NCBI GenBank assembly: GCA_033812735.1
Contig: JAPXTA010000001.1
Coordinates: 44,032 to 108,031, forward strand
Length of the DNA: 64,000 bases
DNA from: JABFRJ01 sp033812735
Lineage (GTDB): Bacteria > Pseudomonadota > Alphaproteobacteria > Rhizobiales > Hyphomicrobiaceae
Direction: 5' to 3'
Below are positions 50,840 to 62,000 of this stretch, in pieces; positions within the stretch are counted from its first letter, which is position 1; each line of letters opens with the position of its first letter. The notes beneath the pieces are model-generated. The model did no database searches. It was given only the letters and a program-made list of their open reading frames with translations, and was not told the origin of the DNA. A program made the translations under genes and the position numbers.

Positions 50840-53800
50840 ATGCATTTGTCACGCATGATCCGTTCGGCCGTTGTACTCATTGGAACCGCCGTCGCTCTTC
50901 TCGGACCGGCGTGGTCCACGAGCGCGATCGCGCAAACGACGGACACGTGCGCGACGATCGCCGCGGCTCCCGCGCCGTTCAACAGCTTTCCGCCAACCAA
51001 CGATCGCCGAAGTTTTGACGTCAACCTGCGCGCTGGTGATCGCGTGCGCCTGAACATTTCGTCGGTTCAATACAACGTCCCACCGGATCCGGAAGTTCTC
51101 CGCGATCATTTGGTGCAGATTTCCTCGGACAATCCGAGTTTTACGCCAATAGCCGATTGGGTGCTGCAGGCGCCTGCGCCTCCAGGCTCTGCGCCTTACG
51201 AGTTCATCGTTCCCTTTGACGGCCTTTATACACATTCGACACAAGCGACGGCAGCTACTCGTTCAACACGCAGCGAAGCGTGAGCTGCATACCGGTTTCC
51301 GGCACCCTGCAACTCGTGAAGCGAACGACGGGCGGCGATGGCACGTTCGCATTCACGTCGGCGGAGCTGTCGAACCCGTCGCTGACGACCGTATCCGGCG
51401 TGGCGCAGACCTCGGCGACTCGTCTTGCACCCGGCACCTACGTCCTATCGGAACCGGCAACGGCAGGCTGGGATCTAACGTCTATAGCCTGTACAGGCAA
51501 TGCAACGGCGGCGACAGTCACCCTCGCGACCCGAAGCGTATCGGTTCCAGTTGCTGCAAACGAGACTGTGGTTTGCACGTTCAACAATCAGCGCCAGACG
51601 GGAACACTTCAACTCGTCAAGCGCTCGGCTGGGGGCGATGGCACGTTTGCGTTTACGTCGGTTGAACTTTCAAACCCATCGCTGACGACTGTCTCGGGGA
51701 CGGCCCAACAACGGCCGCAACCGTTGTTTCCGGCACATATACGCTGACGGAAGCGGCGTCTGCGGGCTGGGATCTGACGTCGATAGCCTGCGCGGGCAAT
51801 GCGTCGGCGGCAGCGGTGAACCTCGCGGGCCGTAGTGTTTCAGTACCCGTAGCTGTGAACGAGAACGTGGTCTGCACCTTCAACAACCAGCGTCAGGCGG
51901 CCACGCTGCAACTTGTCAAGAAGACGACTGGTGGCGACGGCACATTCTCGTTCACTTCGGTTGAGCTATCAAATCCCTCACTAACAACGGTTTCGGGTAC
52001 TGCTCAGACAGCGGCCAATCTTGTCGTTCCCGGGACGTACACACTCACGGAAGCAACCGTGGCCGGTTGGGACCTGACAGCGGTCGCCTGCACCGGCAAC
52101 GCGTCAGCTGCGACCGTCAATCTTGCAAGCCGGACTGTTTCAGTGCCGGTTGCAGCGAATGAGAATGTCATTTGCACGTTCAACAATCGGAAGTCAGCGG
52201 GCACGCTGCAACTCGTGAAGCGTACTGCCGGCGGTGACGGCATCTTTGCCTTTACGTCTATGGAGTTGGGCAATCCATCACTTGCGACCGTTTCCGGGAC
52301 CGCACAGACTGCGGCAACGGCTGTTGAGCCGGGGACCTACACGATCGCAGAAGCAGCCTCTGCCGGTTGGGATCTGACCGCGATTGCCTGCGTAGGCAAT
52401 ACTGCGGCGGCTACAGTGAACCTTGCTGGCCGCAACGTCTCGGTACCAGTCGGTGCAAACGAGAACGTCATTTGTACGTTCAACAATCGCAGGCAGGCGT
52501 CGCTGCGAATTACTAAGCAGGCCGTCGGTGGCAACGGAGCCTTTGGGTTCTCTGGAAGCGGGGGCATCGGCACTTTCTCGTTGGTAACGGCAAGCGGTAC
52601 CGCAAATCGGCTCTTCAACAATCTGGCTGCCGGCAACTACACTCTCTCAGAGGCAGACGCGCCAGGGTGGACGTTGGCCGGCATTGCCTGCTCGGGTGCT
52701 ACCGCAACCGTCGATCTGGCAGCGCGAGCCGTCGTTGTAGCGCTAGGAGCGGGCCAAGCTGCCGAGTGCACATTCACGAACACCGAGGTCAAGAATCGGA
52801 CAGAAGCAGTCATTCGCGATTTTATGGTTCGGCGCGCCGATGCGATAACGGCAAACGGTCCTCGTGCGGACCGGATGGTCGATCGCCTCTCGCAGAGTGA
52901 CACCCCAGCTGAGCGTGGCTCGATCAAAGATGATGCGTCGCACCGGACAGAGACGCATCGGCCAATGAAGCTCGGTGGTGGGGCGAGTTGTGATGGGCCA
53001 TCTGCTCCACTTGATCCCGTCCACATGCTGCGCGCCGATCCTGGCGATGTCGCAGCGCGCTCAGCGGGCACAGATTGCGGGTCAGATCGACGTGCCATCG
53101 GCACGGCTCCTGTTGCGGCTAGCGGTTCTGGCGACGAGACACAGGGGCGTCTGGCATTCGCTGGAAGCCTATCAAAGCTCGGCAAGTCGGTTTCTAACCG
53201 CGACGCCGACAAAGTGCCCCTTGGCGCAGGCGCTGCCGGTTACAAGGGGCGCTTCGACATCTGGACCGAGGGCACGTATGTCTACATGGACTCTGACAAG
53301 TCGTCGGTGACGGGCCATTTCGGTATGGTGTCGGGCGGCATCGACTATTTGCTGCGGCCTGGCTTGCTCGTCGGCGCCATGATTCAATTCGATACTGCTT
53401 CGGAAAGGTCGCAGCAGCTCGCGTTCGAGATCAAAGGCACCGGTTGGATGGCCGGCCCCTATGCTGGTGTAAGGCTGTCGCCGCACCTGTTTTTGGACGG
53501 TCGTGCGATGTGGGGCCGCTCGAGCAACGAAGTATCGCCGTTCTTGAGTTACACCGACCACTTCGACACAACTCGTTGGTTGTTGTCGGCACGGCTGACG
53601 GGTCGTTGGACGAATGGTGCTTGGACCTTCTCGCCGTCTGCGGAGGTGATCAAATTCCAGGAGACCTCGACAAGCTACACAGACAGTCTTGGCATCATGA
53701 TCGACAGTCAGAAAATAGATCTCGGCCGCGTCATTTTTGGGCCGGAGGTGAGCTATGCGTTCCGGCGCGCGGATGGACTTTCGATCGTTCCGCGCCTGGC

Positions 53801-54020
53801 ATTGCGCGGTATCTGGGACTTTGAGACACCGGGCGTCAGCGGGCTCGATGGGACTGGAATTGGCCACGGCCAGGATCAGCTGCGTGCGCGCATCGAGGCT
53901 GGTGTCGGGCTTACGGACACCGCCGGCCGGAGGCTCGACATATCTGGAGCTTACGATGGAGTCGGCGCTGACGATACGAAAGCGATCTCAGGCAAGGCCC
54001 GCGTCACGCTACCGTTCTGA
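50840..54020 (+). pseudogene. Autotransporter with prealbumin-like tandem repeats, two apparent frameshifts
   Basis: A signal peptide (SAVVLIGTAVALLGPAWSTS) starts at 50840. The first frame ends at 51283 but should shift near 51230 (to FDTSDGSYSFNTQRSVSC). The second shifts near 51708, where one A seems missing, to the frame that runs to 54020. The middle holds five ~99-aa units (LQLVKRTTGGDGTFAFTS ... VVCTFNNQRQ), like the prealbumin-fold repeats of surface proteins. The last ~260 aa form an autotransporter beta-barrel ending in Phe. If intact, it would be a surface adhesin; here it is probably not made full length. Confidence 0.75.
51301..52795 (+). repeat. Five tandem ~300-bp repeats in the autotransporter
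   Basis: Units begin near 51301, 51601, 51900, 52200 and 52497; periods are 300, 299, 300 and 297 bases. The 299 step coincides with the second frameshift. The fifth unit is the most diverged. Confidence 0.8.
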
Positions 54021-54209
54021 TGGAGAGCAGGACCCGCAGACGTCGCAGCTACAAAGGCGCGCTCGTAGCTGGCCGCGCGGGTGGTGTGCACGAGATCAGC
54101 AACGATGCAATATCGTCTCGGCTTGGATCGAGTACACTGCCCAGATCATCATCTGATTTTCGTTCGGTAGGGTGGTGTTGCAAGCGGCCGCCATTCGCGG
54201 GCTGGGCTT

Positions 54210-54764
54210 TCACACTGGATCGATACCGCGGCGCTTTTTCATGGATTTGCTCATCATCTCCAAATCTCTTGTGGTCAGCCTCCTGCGAGCGATCGCCATG
54301 AGAATGCCGTGTTCCACCGCGAGGCGCCTTTGTTGGCCTAGGGCATAAGAGAGCATCATTGTCGCGTCGCGACGACTGATGTGGATCGTGCCGTTCCCGT
54401 GGGAAGGCGAGAGCATCTGAATGAGTTGAGGTTCGACACGTCTCAGCCGCGCGCCGTCCACCTTGAGGTCATCAATCAAATCGTCCAGTGCATCCTCTGC
54501 AGTCCCGCGTCGCAGAAGGGCCGGAAAGAGATCGAAGTCCTCATCGCTCTGGTGCAGAACAGACTCTTGCGTCAGCATTTTCACGATGCAAGCTGCCAAT
54601 GCCGCGCTGATGACGCGATTGGCTGCGGCCTTTCTCATGATCAAACAAAGCGTTCTTTGACGCATTTGCTGCAGCAGCATGAACTCAAGCGGATCGTCCA
54701 GTGGCGCGAGCGTTTCAGGCGCCTCCTTGTTTTGGTCAGGCGGTGGCCGCATGCCGTGCGACAT
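54210..54764 (-). CDS. Hemerythrin-like HHE domain protein
   Basis: Start at MSHGMRPPPDQN (54764), since GGAGCG precedes it. The 184-aa protein shows hemerythrin-like features: HQSDEDFDLFPALLRR (the HxxxExxxLFP-type helix) and a final helix pair with QRRLAVEHGILMAIARR and a terminal M..MKKRRGID. Such di-iron proteins bind O2 or NO or repair iron centres. Last gene of the minus-strand nitrate reductase run, so a role in NO or iron handling during nitrate respiration is plausible. Confidence 0.65.
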   Translation of the reverse strand: MSHGMRPPPDQNKEAPETLAPLDDPLEFMLLQQMRQRTLCLIMRKAAANRVISAALAACIVKMLTQESVLHQSDEDFDLFPALLRRGTAEDALDDLIDDLKVDGARLRRVEPQLIQMLSPSHGNGTIHISRRDATMMLSYALGQQRRLAVEHGILMAIARRRLTTRDLEMMSKSMKKRRGIDPV

Positions 54765-54785
54765 CCCACGCTCCAAGAATACCCG

Positions 54786-55121
54786 CTATTTGCAGCCACA
54801 TCCATTTCCACAAGCAAATGCTGGAGATGTCGTTGCTTCGGCCGCGTCATGCCGCAGTCCCCAGCGGACCATGCAGACCAACACTGCTTGAGCCGGATCA
54901 GCGGCGCGTTCCATTGCGTTCATCATGCCGAGCCATTCTTCGTCGCTGGCCATAGCGGCGAACCGGGACGCGCTCGCCGCTACATACTCGGACGCGCTCT
55001 CACCGAAGCGGCTCGACATCGTTTCGATTTCGGCGAACAGCACGACATCGCTTAAAGCTTCGAGCGCTGCAGCGGCGTCGGTGTCGACGGACAGGCGCTC
55101 AATCAACGTACCAAGCAGCAT
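54786..55121 (-). CDS. Small protein of the nar operon with Cys-rich C-terminus, 111 aa
   Basis: Start at MLLGTLIERLSVDTD (55121) by the GGAG upstream; a GTG at 55148 overlaps the PPIase stop. Helical (DAAAALEALSDVVLFAEIET), ending in ACGNGCGCK. The three C-terminal Cys could bind a metal. It lies between the PPIase and the hemerythrin-like gene on the same strand. No family was recognised. Confidence 0.6.
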   Translation of the reverse strand: MLLGTLIERLSVDTDAAAALEALSDVVLFAEIETMSSRFGESASEYVAASASRFAAMASDEEWLGMMNAMERAADPAQAVLVCMVRWGLRHDAAEATTSPAFACGNGCGCK

Positions 55122-55144
55122 TCGATTGCTCCGCAACGATAGAA

Positions 55145-55999
55145 TCACGCTTCAGTCAGGTCGAACTGCAGCCCCTCGATATTCGCGGACCTCACCAAGT
55201 CAGAGACGAAGGCGCGAATGCCGATGTGGCGACTTCTCTCAGTCAACCATGCGGCGATCTGCGGCTGAGCGACTTCGAACGGCATTTGAGCCCCCGGAAT
55301 ACGCCGATCGACGAAGACCACATGGAAGCCATACCGCGTCTCGACCGGCATCGGCGCTACCTCTCCCACCGGTGCCCTGTCGAGTGCCCGCTCGAATTCG
55401 GGCACCGTTTGGCCATCACTGATCTGGCCTAGATTGCCGCCTGTCTCTGCCGACGGGCATTTCGAGTGAAGCGCTGCCAGTTCGGCGAAGAGAGACGGCT
55501 CGCGCGCAATTTCATCAATCAAGCGAAAGGCAAGAGATTTTGCAGCGGCGCGCGCGCTGCCGTCATCGGGCGAAGCTGCAATCAGAATGTGCCGTGCCTC
55601 GACGATGTTGGGAGATCGAAAGCGAGATGTGTTCGCTTCGTACACGCGGCGGCATTCGGTGGCGTTCGGTTCTGGTATCTTCACCGCTGCATCCACCAAG
55701 CCTCGAATTGCGGCTTCCTCATCAGTTTCCCGGCGTCCCTCTGCATCAGAAATGGGTGTGATCGGTAGGTTTTGCCGTCGTGCCTCCTGAAGCAGGAGTT
55801 CTCGGACGACCAATGCGCGAGTGGCCGACTTCCAGGCTTCTACCGGCTTTTTAGCTGGATGGTTCTGCGTTTCTCGCGATATGGCATCACGGCCTATCGC
55901 TACGCCGTTCACTTTGACTGCTTTTGCTCGGGGCAGGTTGCCCGGCTTGACCGCGCAAGCAGAACTCGTGTTGACGGTGATCTCAGGCACGTTCGACAT
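55145..55999 (-). CDS. Parvulin-type peptidyl-prolyl isomerase
   Basis: The 284-aa protein has an N-terminal helical region (ALVVRELLLQEARRQNLPI), as in SurA/NifM-like proteins, and a parvulin domain: EARHILIA, LHSKCPSAETGGNLGQISDG, FERALDRAPVGEVAPM and ETRYGFHVVFVDRR. No signal peptide is evident, so it should work in the cytoplasm. Genes of this type often follow narI and may help fold the nitrate reductase. Start at the ATG at 55999; a GTG at 56008 overlaps the narI stop. Confidence 0.8.
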   Translation of the reverse strand: MSNVPEITVNTSSACAVKPGNLPRAKAVKVNGVAIGRDAISRETQNHPAKKPVEAWKSATRALVVRELLLQEARRQNLPITPISDAEGRRETDEEAAIRGLVDAAVKIPEPNATECRRVYEANTSRFRSPNIVEARHILIAASPDDGSARAAAKSLAFRLIDEIAREPSLFAELAALHSKCPSAETGGNLGQISDGQTVPEFERALDRAPVGEVAPMPVETRYGFHVVFVDRRIPGAQMPFEVAQPQIAAWLTERSRHIGIRAFVSDLVRSANIEGLQFDLTEA

Positions 56000-56004
56000 C
56001 GCCT

Positions 56005-56733
56005 TCACTCCGCTGGCTGGGTGTGGGTGTCACCCTGATTGCCGCCAATTGGCCGGCGCGTGCGTACAACCTGATAGCCCTGGCGGCCCAGATACCAGAC
56101 CGGCGCAGACCAGATGTGAACCAGCCGTGAGAAGGGGAAGAGCAGGAAGATCGTCATGCCAAGGACGAGATGTACTAGGTAAGGCCAGTCAAGCCCTTGC
56201 AGCGTCTTTGCATCGACCGGTTGAACGGTCAGGATGCCTTGAGCCCAATGCGAGAGCTGCACCATCACGGAACCGTCGGTGTGCGTGAAGGAATAGGGGA
56301 GCGTTATGAGGCCAAGGGCCAGCTGAACCCAGAGTATGATCAGGATCGCGAGATCCATGTAGGTCGACGTTTGGCGCACGCGTGGATCGAACAAGCGCCG
56401 GTGAAGCAACATCGAAAGGCCGATGAAGCAAATAGTGCCGGCAATACCTCCGGCAACAATTGCGATCATCTGCTTCTGCGCAGGTGTCATGACCAGCGAG
56501 TAGATTGCCTTTGGGGTCAACAAGCCAACGGTGTGGCCCATGAGGAGGAATAGGATCCCGAAGTGAAAGAGGTTCGATCCCCACATCAGTTGCTTGCGGC
56601 GCAGGAGTTGGCTGGAGCTCGCCTTCCAAGTGTACTGCTCACGGTCGAAGCGGATGATGCTGCCGAAGATGAAGGCTGACATCGCCACATACGGATACCA
56701 GACGAAGAGGATATGAAAGATCGCGTCGCGCAT
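56005..56733 (-). CDS. narI: Respiratory nitrate reductase gamma subunit (cytochrome b)
   Basis: The 242-aa membrane protein takes electrons from quinol and passes them via two hemes b to NarH. Five membrane helices are visible. The His residues that bind the hemes are in LFHFGILFLLMGHTVG and LVHLVLGMTIFLLFPFSRLVHIW. Length matches the E. coli family. It is followed by the PPIase with an overlapping stop/start and preceded by narJ, as in other narGHJI operons. Confidence 0.95.
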   Translation of the reverse strand: MRDAIFHILFVWYPYVAMSAFIFGSIIRFDREQYTWKASSSQLLRRKQLMWGSNLFHFGILFLLMGHTVGLLTPKAIYSLVMTPAQKQMIAIVAGGIAGTICFIGLSMLLHRRLFDPRVRQTSTYMDLAILIILWVQLALGLITLPYSFTHTDGSVMVQLSHWAQGILTVQPVDAKTLQGLDWPYLVHLVLGMTIFLLFPFSRLVHIWSAPVWYLGRQGYQVVRTRRPIGGNQGDTHTQPAE

Positions 56734-56745
56734 GGTGGTCTTCCT

Positions 56746-57495
56746 CTAAGCGCGGGTGGAGCGTGAATACGTGATGAGCGGCTCGGGCTTTGCCGGACGC
56801 GAGACCGGAAGGCCCGGGGCAGGGCGAGTAACCTGCCTGAGCATCGCGGCGAGGCCATCCTTTCCACAATCAGCGGCGGAGCCAGGCCCGAAGCGGACCT
56901 CTTCCTCCTCCCAGGCCGCATCGAGCGCCTCGAGATCATCGGGTTCCGGGTCGGGCTCTGCTCGGAGCGCTGCTAGCTGTTCGCTGTCGAGTTTCGCCTT
57001 ACACAACGCCGTCAGCGCCACGAACACCGACTCGTACGGTGACTTACGCTTAGCGATCCGTTCGCGAAGCGCTGCAATCACATGGGCTGGTTGTGAGACG
57101 AGTTCGATTGCCTCTTGAGGCTCGCGAGTTGACGCGTACTCCAGGAACAACGGAAGGAAATCGGGGAGTTCCGATTCCGTCGGCGTGAAGCCGCCGTCCT
57201 CGTACAGCTTGATGAGATCCACCATCGCTTGCCCGCGATCGCGGCTTTCGCCATGCACGTGTTCGAAGAGATGCAGCGACAGCGATCGCGTGCGATCGAA
57301 CAGCAGGACATATCGCTCCTGAGCATCGAAGAGGTCGCGATGCGTCAGGTCGTCGATCAGGTTCGAAACCGCCGCGAGATGAGCCTTTGGCAATACGTGC
57401 TCGCGTGCGAGCACTGCCTTCAACTCTTCCGCCGCGGCGATCAACTCCGGCGTCGGGTAAGTCAGCAGGGCCGACAGGACCTTAAGAGTTTTCAT
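56746..57495 (-). CDS. narJ: Nitrate reductase assembly chaperone
   Basis: The 249-aa cytoplasmic chaperone binds apo-NarG and helps insert the molybdenum cofactor and the FS0 cluster. The helical TorD/NarJ-like fold begins with MKTLKVLSALLTYPTPELIA; RYVLLFDRTRSLSLHLFEHV and YEDGGFTPTESELPDFLPLF are family landmarks. The C-terminus is Pro-rich and variable. The start overlaps the narH stop. Confidence 0.92.
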   Translation of the reverse strand: MKTLKVLSALLTYPTPELIAAAEELKAVLAREHVLPKAHLAAVSNLIDDLTHRDLFDAQERYVLLFDRTRSLSLHLFEHVHGESRDRGQAMVDLIKLYEDGGFTPTESELPDFLPLFLEYASTREPQEAIELVSQPAHVIAALRERIAKRKSPYESVFVALTALCKAKLDSEQLAALRAEPDPEPDDLEALDAAWEEEEVRFGPGSAADCGKDGLAAMLRQVTRPAPGLPVSRPAKPEPLITYSRSTRA

Positions 57496-59021
57496 CAGTA
57501 AGCTCCCATCTTTGGTTTGTCGTTCTTGACCTTGATGCCGCCGAACAAGTTGACTTTGTTGTCGCTTGGCAAGCAGCCTTCACCGAAGGAAAAGCCGCAT
57601 TCACCGCGGAGTTCGTAGGCGTCCTGAGTCACTTCGCGGTGCGACGTCGGGATGACGAAACGGTCCTCGTAGTTAGCGATCGCCATTACGTGGTACATCT
57701 CCTCGATCTGCTGGGCGTTGAGGCCAACGCGTGCCGCGACTGCTTCGTCAATCACACCATCGACGGTTTTCGCACGCATGTAAGCGCGCATCGCGAGCAT
57801 GCGCTCGAGTGCGGCCGCTACCGGCCGCTCATCGCCGGCTGTCAGCATGTTGGCCAAATACCTCAACGGAATACGCAGCGATTTTACGTCGGGCATGCCG
57901 CGATCCGTCCCCATTTTCCCGGCTTGAGCTGCCGCGGTAATCGGGGATAGTGGCGGCACGTACCAGACCATCGGGAGGGTCCGATACTCGGGGTGAAGCG
58001 GGAAGGCGACTTTCCATTCCATCGCCATCTTCCAGATCGGCGATTTTCTGGCGGCTTCGAGCCATGCGTCCGGCACACCGTCCTTGCGCGCCTGTTCGAT
58101 CACCGCTGGGTCTTTCGGATCGAGGAAAATCGACAACTGGGCTTCGTAGAGATCCTGTTCGCTCTTACTGCTCGCGACCTCCTCGATGCGGTCCGCGTCG
58201 TAGAGAACCACACCGAGATAGCGAATGCGACCGACGCATGTCTCCGAGCAGACTGTGGGTTGGCCTGCTTCGATGCGCGGATAGCAAAGGATGCATTTCT
58301 CGCTCTTGCCGCTCGACCAGTTGAAGTAGATTTTCTTGTAGGGACAGCCTGAAACGCACATGCGCCATCCGCGGCACTTGTCTTGATCGATGAGGACGAT
58401 GCCATCCTCTTCGCGTTTGTAAATGGCGCCCGAGGGGCACGCTGCCGCGCATGCCGGATTGAGGCAGTGCTCGCAAAGACGCGGCAGATACATCATGAAG
58501 GTGTTTTCGAACTGTCCGTAGATCTCCTTCTGGACACCTTCGAAGTTTGCATCGGCGGACCGCTTTGCGAATTCACCGCCGAGAATTTCCTCCCAGTTTG
58601 GTCCCCACTGGATCTTCTCCATCCGCTCGCCGGTTACGAGTGAACGCGGGCGGGCGGTTGGAAACGCCTGCGTTTCCGGGGACTTCTGCAGGTGGTCGTA
58701 GTCGAAGGTGAACGGCTCATAGTAGTCGTCGATCTCCGGCATGTTCGGATTGGCGAAGATGTTCGCGAGGACGCGCCACTTGCCACCGATGCGCGGCTCG
58801 ATCTTGCCGTTTGCCTTACGGCTCCAGCCGCCCTTCCAGCGCTTCTGGTTCTCCCAATCCTTCGGGTAGCCGATGCCTGGTTTGGTTTCGACGTTGTTGA
58901 ACCAAGCGTATTCCATACCTTCTCGATTGGTCCAAACGTTCTTGCATGTGACGGAGCAAGTGTGACACCCGATGCACTTGTCCAGGTTCAACACCATCGC
59001 GATTTGAGCGCGGATCTTCAT
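57495..59021 (-). CDS. narH: Respiratory nitrate reductase beta subunit
   Basis: The 508-aa iron-sulfur protein moves electrons from NarI to NarG. Four Cys groups are visible: CIGCHTCSVTC (C16, C19, C22, C26), CEHCLNPACAAACP, CRGWRMCVSGCP and CILCYPRIEAGQPTVC. The Trp in the third group (CRGW) explains the [3Fe-4S] cluster of the family. Length is similar to E. coli NarH. It begins 15 nt after narG. Confidence 0.96.
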   Translation of the reverse strand: MKIRAQIAMVLNLDKCIGCHTCSVTCKNVWTNREGMEYAWFNNVETKPGIGYPKDWENQKRWKGGWSRKANGKIEPRIGGKWRVLANIFANPNMPEIDDYYEPFTFDYDHLQKSPETQAFPTARPRSLVTGERMEKIQWGPNWEEILGGEFAKRSADANFEGVQKEIYGQFENTFMMYLPRLCEHCLNPACAAACPSGAIYKREEDGIVLIDQDKCRGWRMCVSGCPYKKIYFNWSSGKSEKCILCYPRIEAGQPTVCSETCVGRIRYLGVVLYDADRIEEVASSKSEQDLYEAQLSIFLDPKDPAVIEQARKDGVPDAWLEAARKSPIWKMAMEWKVAFPLHPEYRTLPMVWYVPPLSPITAAAQAGKMGTDRGMPDVKSLRIPLRYLANMLTAGDERPVAAALERMLAMRAYMRAKTVDGVIDEAVAARVGLNAQQIEEMYHVMAIANYEDRFVIPTSHREVTQDAYELRGECGFSFGEGCLPSDNKVNLFGGIKVKNDKPKMGAY

Positions 59022-59036
59022 GGTCTCGTTCTCCTG

Positions 59037-62000
59037 TCACTCTGCTGCGGTGGTGTTTGCATGGCGTGCGATGGGGCCGTGCCGTCCGTCGTAGGGGCCC
59101 TCTAGCCAATCGACTTTGTTCAGTTTTCTGACGACAACGAACTCGTCGCGGTTCGTGCCGATCGTGCCGTAGTAGTTGAAGCCGTAGGCGAGTTGAGCGT
59201 AGCCGCCGATCATGTGTGTCGGTTTGAGGACCGCACGCGTGACGGAGTTATGTATCCCGCCTCGCTGGCCGGTCATCTCGGAGCCCGGCACATTCACGAT
59301 CTTTTCTTGAGCGTGGTACATGAAGAGCGTGCCGTCCTTCATGCGCTGAGATACGACAGCACGAGCAACAAGTGCACCGTTTGCGTTGTAGGACTCGACC
59401 CAATCGTTATCGACGATGCCGGCCTTCTTGGCGTCGTTTTCGGAGAGCCAGACGATCGGACCACCACGCGACAATGTGAGCATCAGTAGATTGTCAGTGT
59501 AGGTCGAGTGGATTCCCCACTTCTGATGCGGCGTGATGAAGTTGAGTACGATTTCCTTTTCGCCGTTCGGTTTGAGGCCCTGGATGCCCTTTATGGTCTT
59601 CAAGTCGATGGGCGGGCGGTAAACGCAGAACCCTTCGCCGAAGGCCCGCATCCAAAGGTGATCTTGGTAGAGCTGCTGACGGCCGGTCAGTGTCCGCCAC
59701 GGAATTAGTTCATGCACGTTCGTGTAGCCGGCGTTGTAGCAGACCTTTTCGCTTTCGAGGCCTGACCAGGTTGGCGCCGAGATGATCTTTCGCGGCTGAG
59801 CCACGACGTCGCGGAAGCGGATCTTCTCGTCTTCCTTGACCGAGGCTAGATGGACGTGATCACGACCGGTGGTCTTCGACAACGCCGCCCATGACCTTAC
59901 CGCGACTTCGCCGTTCGTCTCTGGCGCGAGCATCAATAGCACTTCGGCTGCGTCGATATCGCTTTCGATGCGAGCCATGCCTTTGGTGGGACCGTCCTCG
60001 GTCACCACGCCATTCAGGTGCTTAAGGTTCTCGACCTCGTGCTCGGTCTTCCAGGCGATGCCCTTGATGCCGTTGCCGACCTTCTCCATGAGCGGGCCGA
60101 GAGCGGTGAAGCGCTTGTAGAGGTTCGGGTAGTCGCGTTCGACAACCGCGACTGCGGGCATTGTCTTGCCAGGGATAGGTTCGCACTCACCCTTCTTCCA
60201 GTCCTTCGGTTCGAAGGGTTGGGCGATTTCTGCCGGTGCATCGTGCATGATCGGGGTCAGCACGACGTCCTTTTCGACGCCGAGCACTTCTGGTGCGACG
60301 CGCGAGAAGGCCTTAGCGATCGCTTTGTAGATGTCCCAGTCCGATTTCGCTTCCCATACCGGGTCTACCGCGTTGGTCAGCGGGTGGATGAAGGGGTGCA
60401 TGTCGGAGGTGTTGAGGTCGTTCTTCTCGTACCAAGTGGCCGTCGGCAAAACGATGTCGGAGTAGACGCATGTCGTCGACATGCGGAAGTCTAGCGTGAC
60501 GAGCAAGTCGAGCTTTCCACGCGGTGAGTCGCTTCGCCAATTCACCTCGAGCGGCTTCTCGCGCCCTTCCTCACCGAGGTCCTTGCCGAGTACGCCATGC
60601 GACGTGCCAAGCAGGTGTTTCAGGAAGTATTCGTGACCCTTACCCGAGGAACCGAGCAGGTTTGATCGCCACACGAACATGTTTCGGGGGAAGTTCTGCG
60701 GATCGTCGGGGTCTTCCCACGCAAACTTGAGATCGCCTGACTTGAGAGCGTTTGCCACGAAGGCCGGCGCTTCCATGCCTGCCGCAGCAGCTTGCTTCGC
60801 CACATCGAGCGAATTGGCAGTCAACGTCGGGTAGGCTGGCAACCACCCCATGCGTGCGGCGCGAATGTTGTGATCGATGATTGCGCCGTCCCATGGGCCG
60901 GGGGGAGCCGTAGGTGACAGGATGTCCTTTGTCTGCATCGTCTCGTAACGCCATTGGTCGGCGTGCGTGTAGAAGAACGACGTGGAATTCTGCTGGCGCG
61001 GCGGGCGGTTCCAGTCGAGCGCGAAGGCCAGCGGCGCCCATCCGGCTTGAGGGCGGAGCTTTTCCTGCCCTACGTAATGCGACCAACCGCCGCCTGATTG
61101 ACCGACGCAGCCGCACATCACCAGCATATTGATGACGCCGCGATAATTCATGTCGGCGTGGTACCAGTGGTTCATGGCGGCACCGATGATGACCATCGAG
61201 CGGCCGTTCGTCTTTTCGGCGTTGGTTGCGAACTCGCGCGCGACCTGGATGATCTTATCGCGCGAGACGCCGGTGATGCGTTCCGCCCAGGCCGGTGTGT
61301 AGGGGGTATCTTCGTCATAGGATTTGGCGACGTTCGGGCCGCCGAATCCCTGATCGACACCGTAATTGGCAATGAACAGGTCATGCACGGTTGCGACGAG
61401 CGTTTCGCCGTCGACGAGGTTCAACTTCTTGACGGGAACGCGGCGTTCGAGAACGCTTTCATGGTTCGAGTGCGTGAAGTGTTCGTGCTCGATGTTGCCG
61501 AAGTAGGGGAAGGCAACCTCGGCAAACGCGTCTTTCACATCGGCCAACGAGAGACGTAGTGTCGTCGCCGTGCCACTCGACTCCTTCTCCTCGATGTTCC
61601 ATTTTCCCTGCTCGCCCCAGCGGAAGCCGACCGAGCCGTTTGGCACGATGATGCGATTGGATACCTCGTCGATCCCGACGGTTTTCCATTCCGGGTTGTT
61701 CTTCTCGCCAAGGGCAGCATCGAAATCGGACGCTCGGACGAAGCGGTCGGGGACGAGACGCCCGTTCTGGCGGACCAGCTTCACCAGCAACGGCATGTCG
61801 GAATACTGCCGCACGTAATCCCGGAAGTACTTTACTTGCCGCTTGACGTGATACTCGTTCAGGATGACGTGTCCCATCGCCATGGCTAGGGCAGCGTCGG
61901 TGCCTTGCTTCACGCTCAACCAGATGTCACCGAACTTTGCTGCTTCGGAGTAGTCCGGACAGATGACCGCCGATTTCATCCCGCGGTAGCGAGCCTCGGT

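Noticed and set aside
52743..53212. Minus-strand frames opposite the autotransporter
   Set aside because: Antisense shadow of repeat and linker sequence; Ser/Arg/Pro-rich without a start signal.
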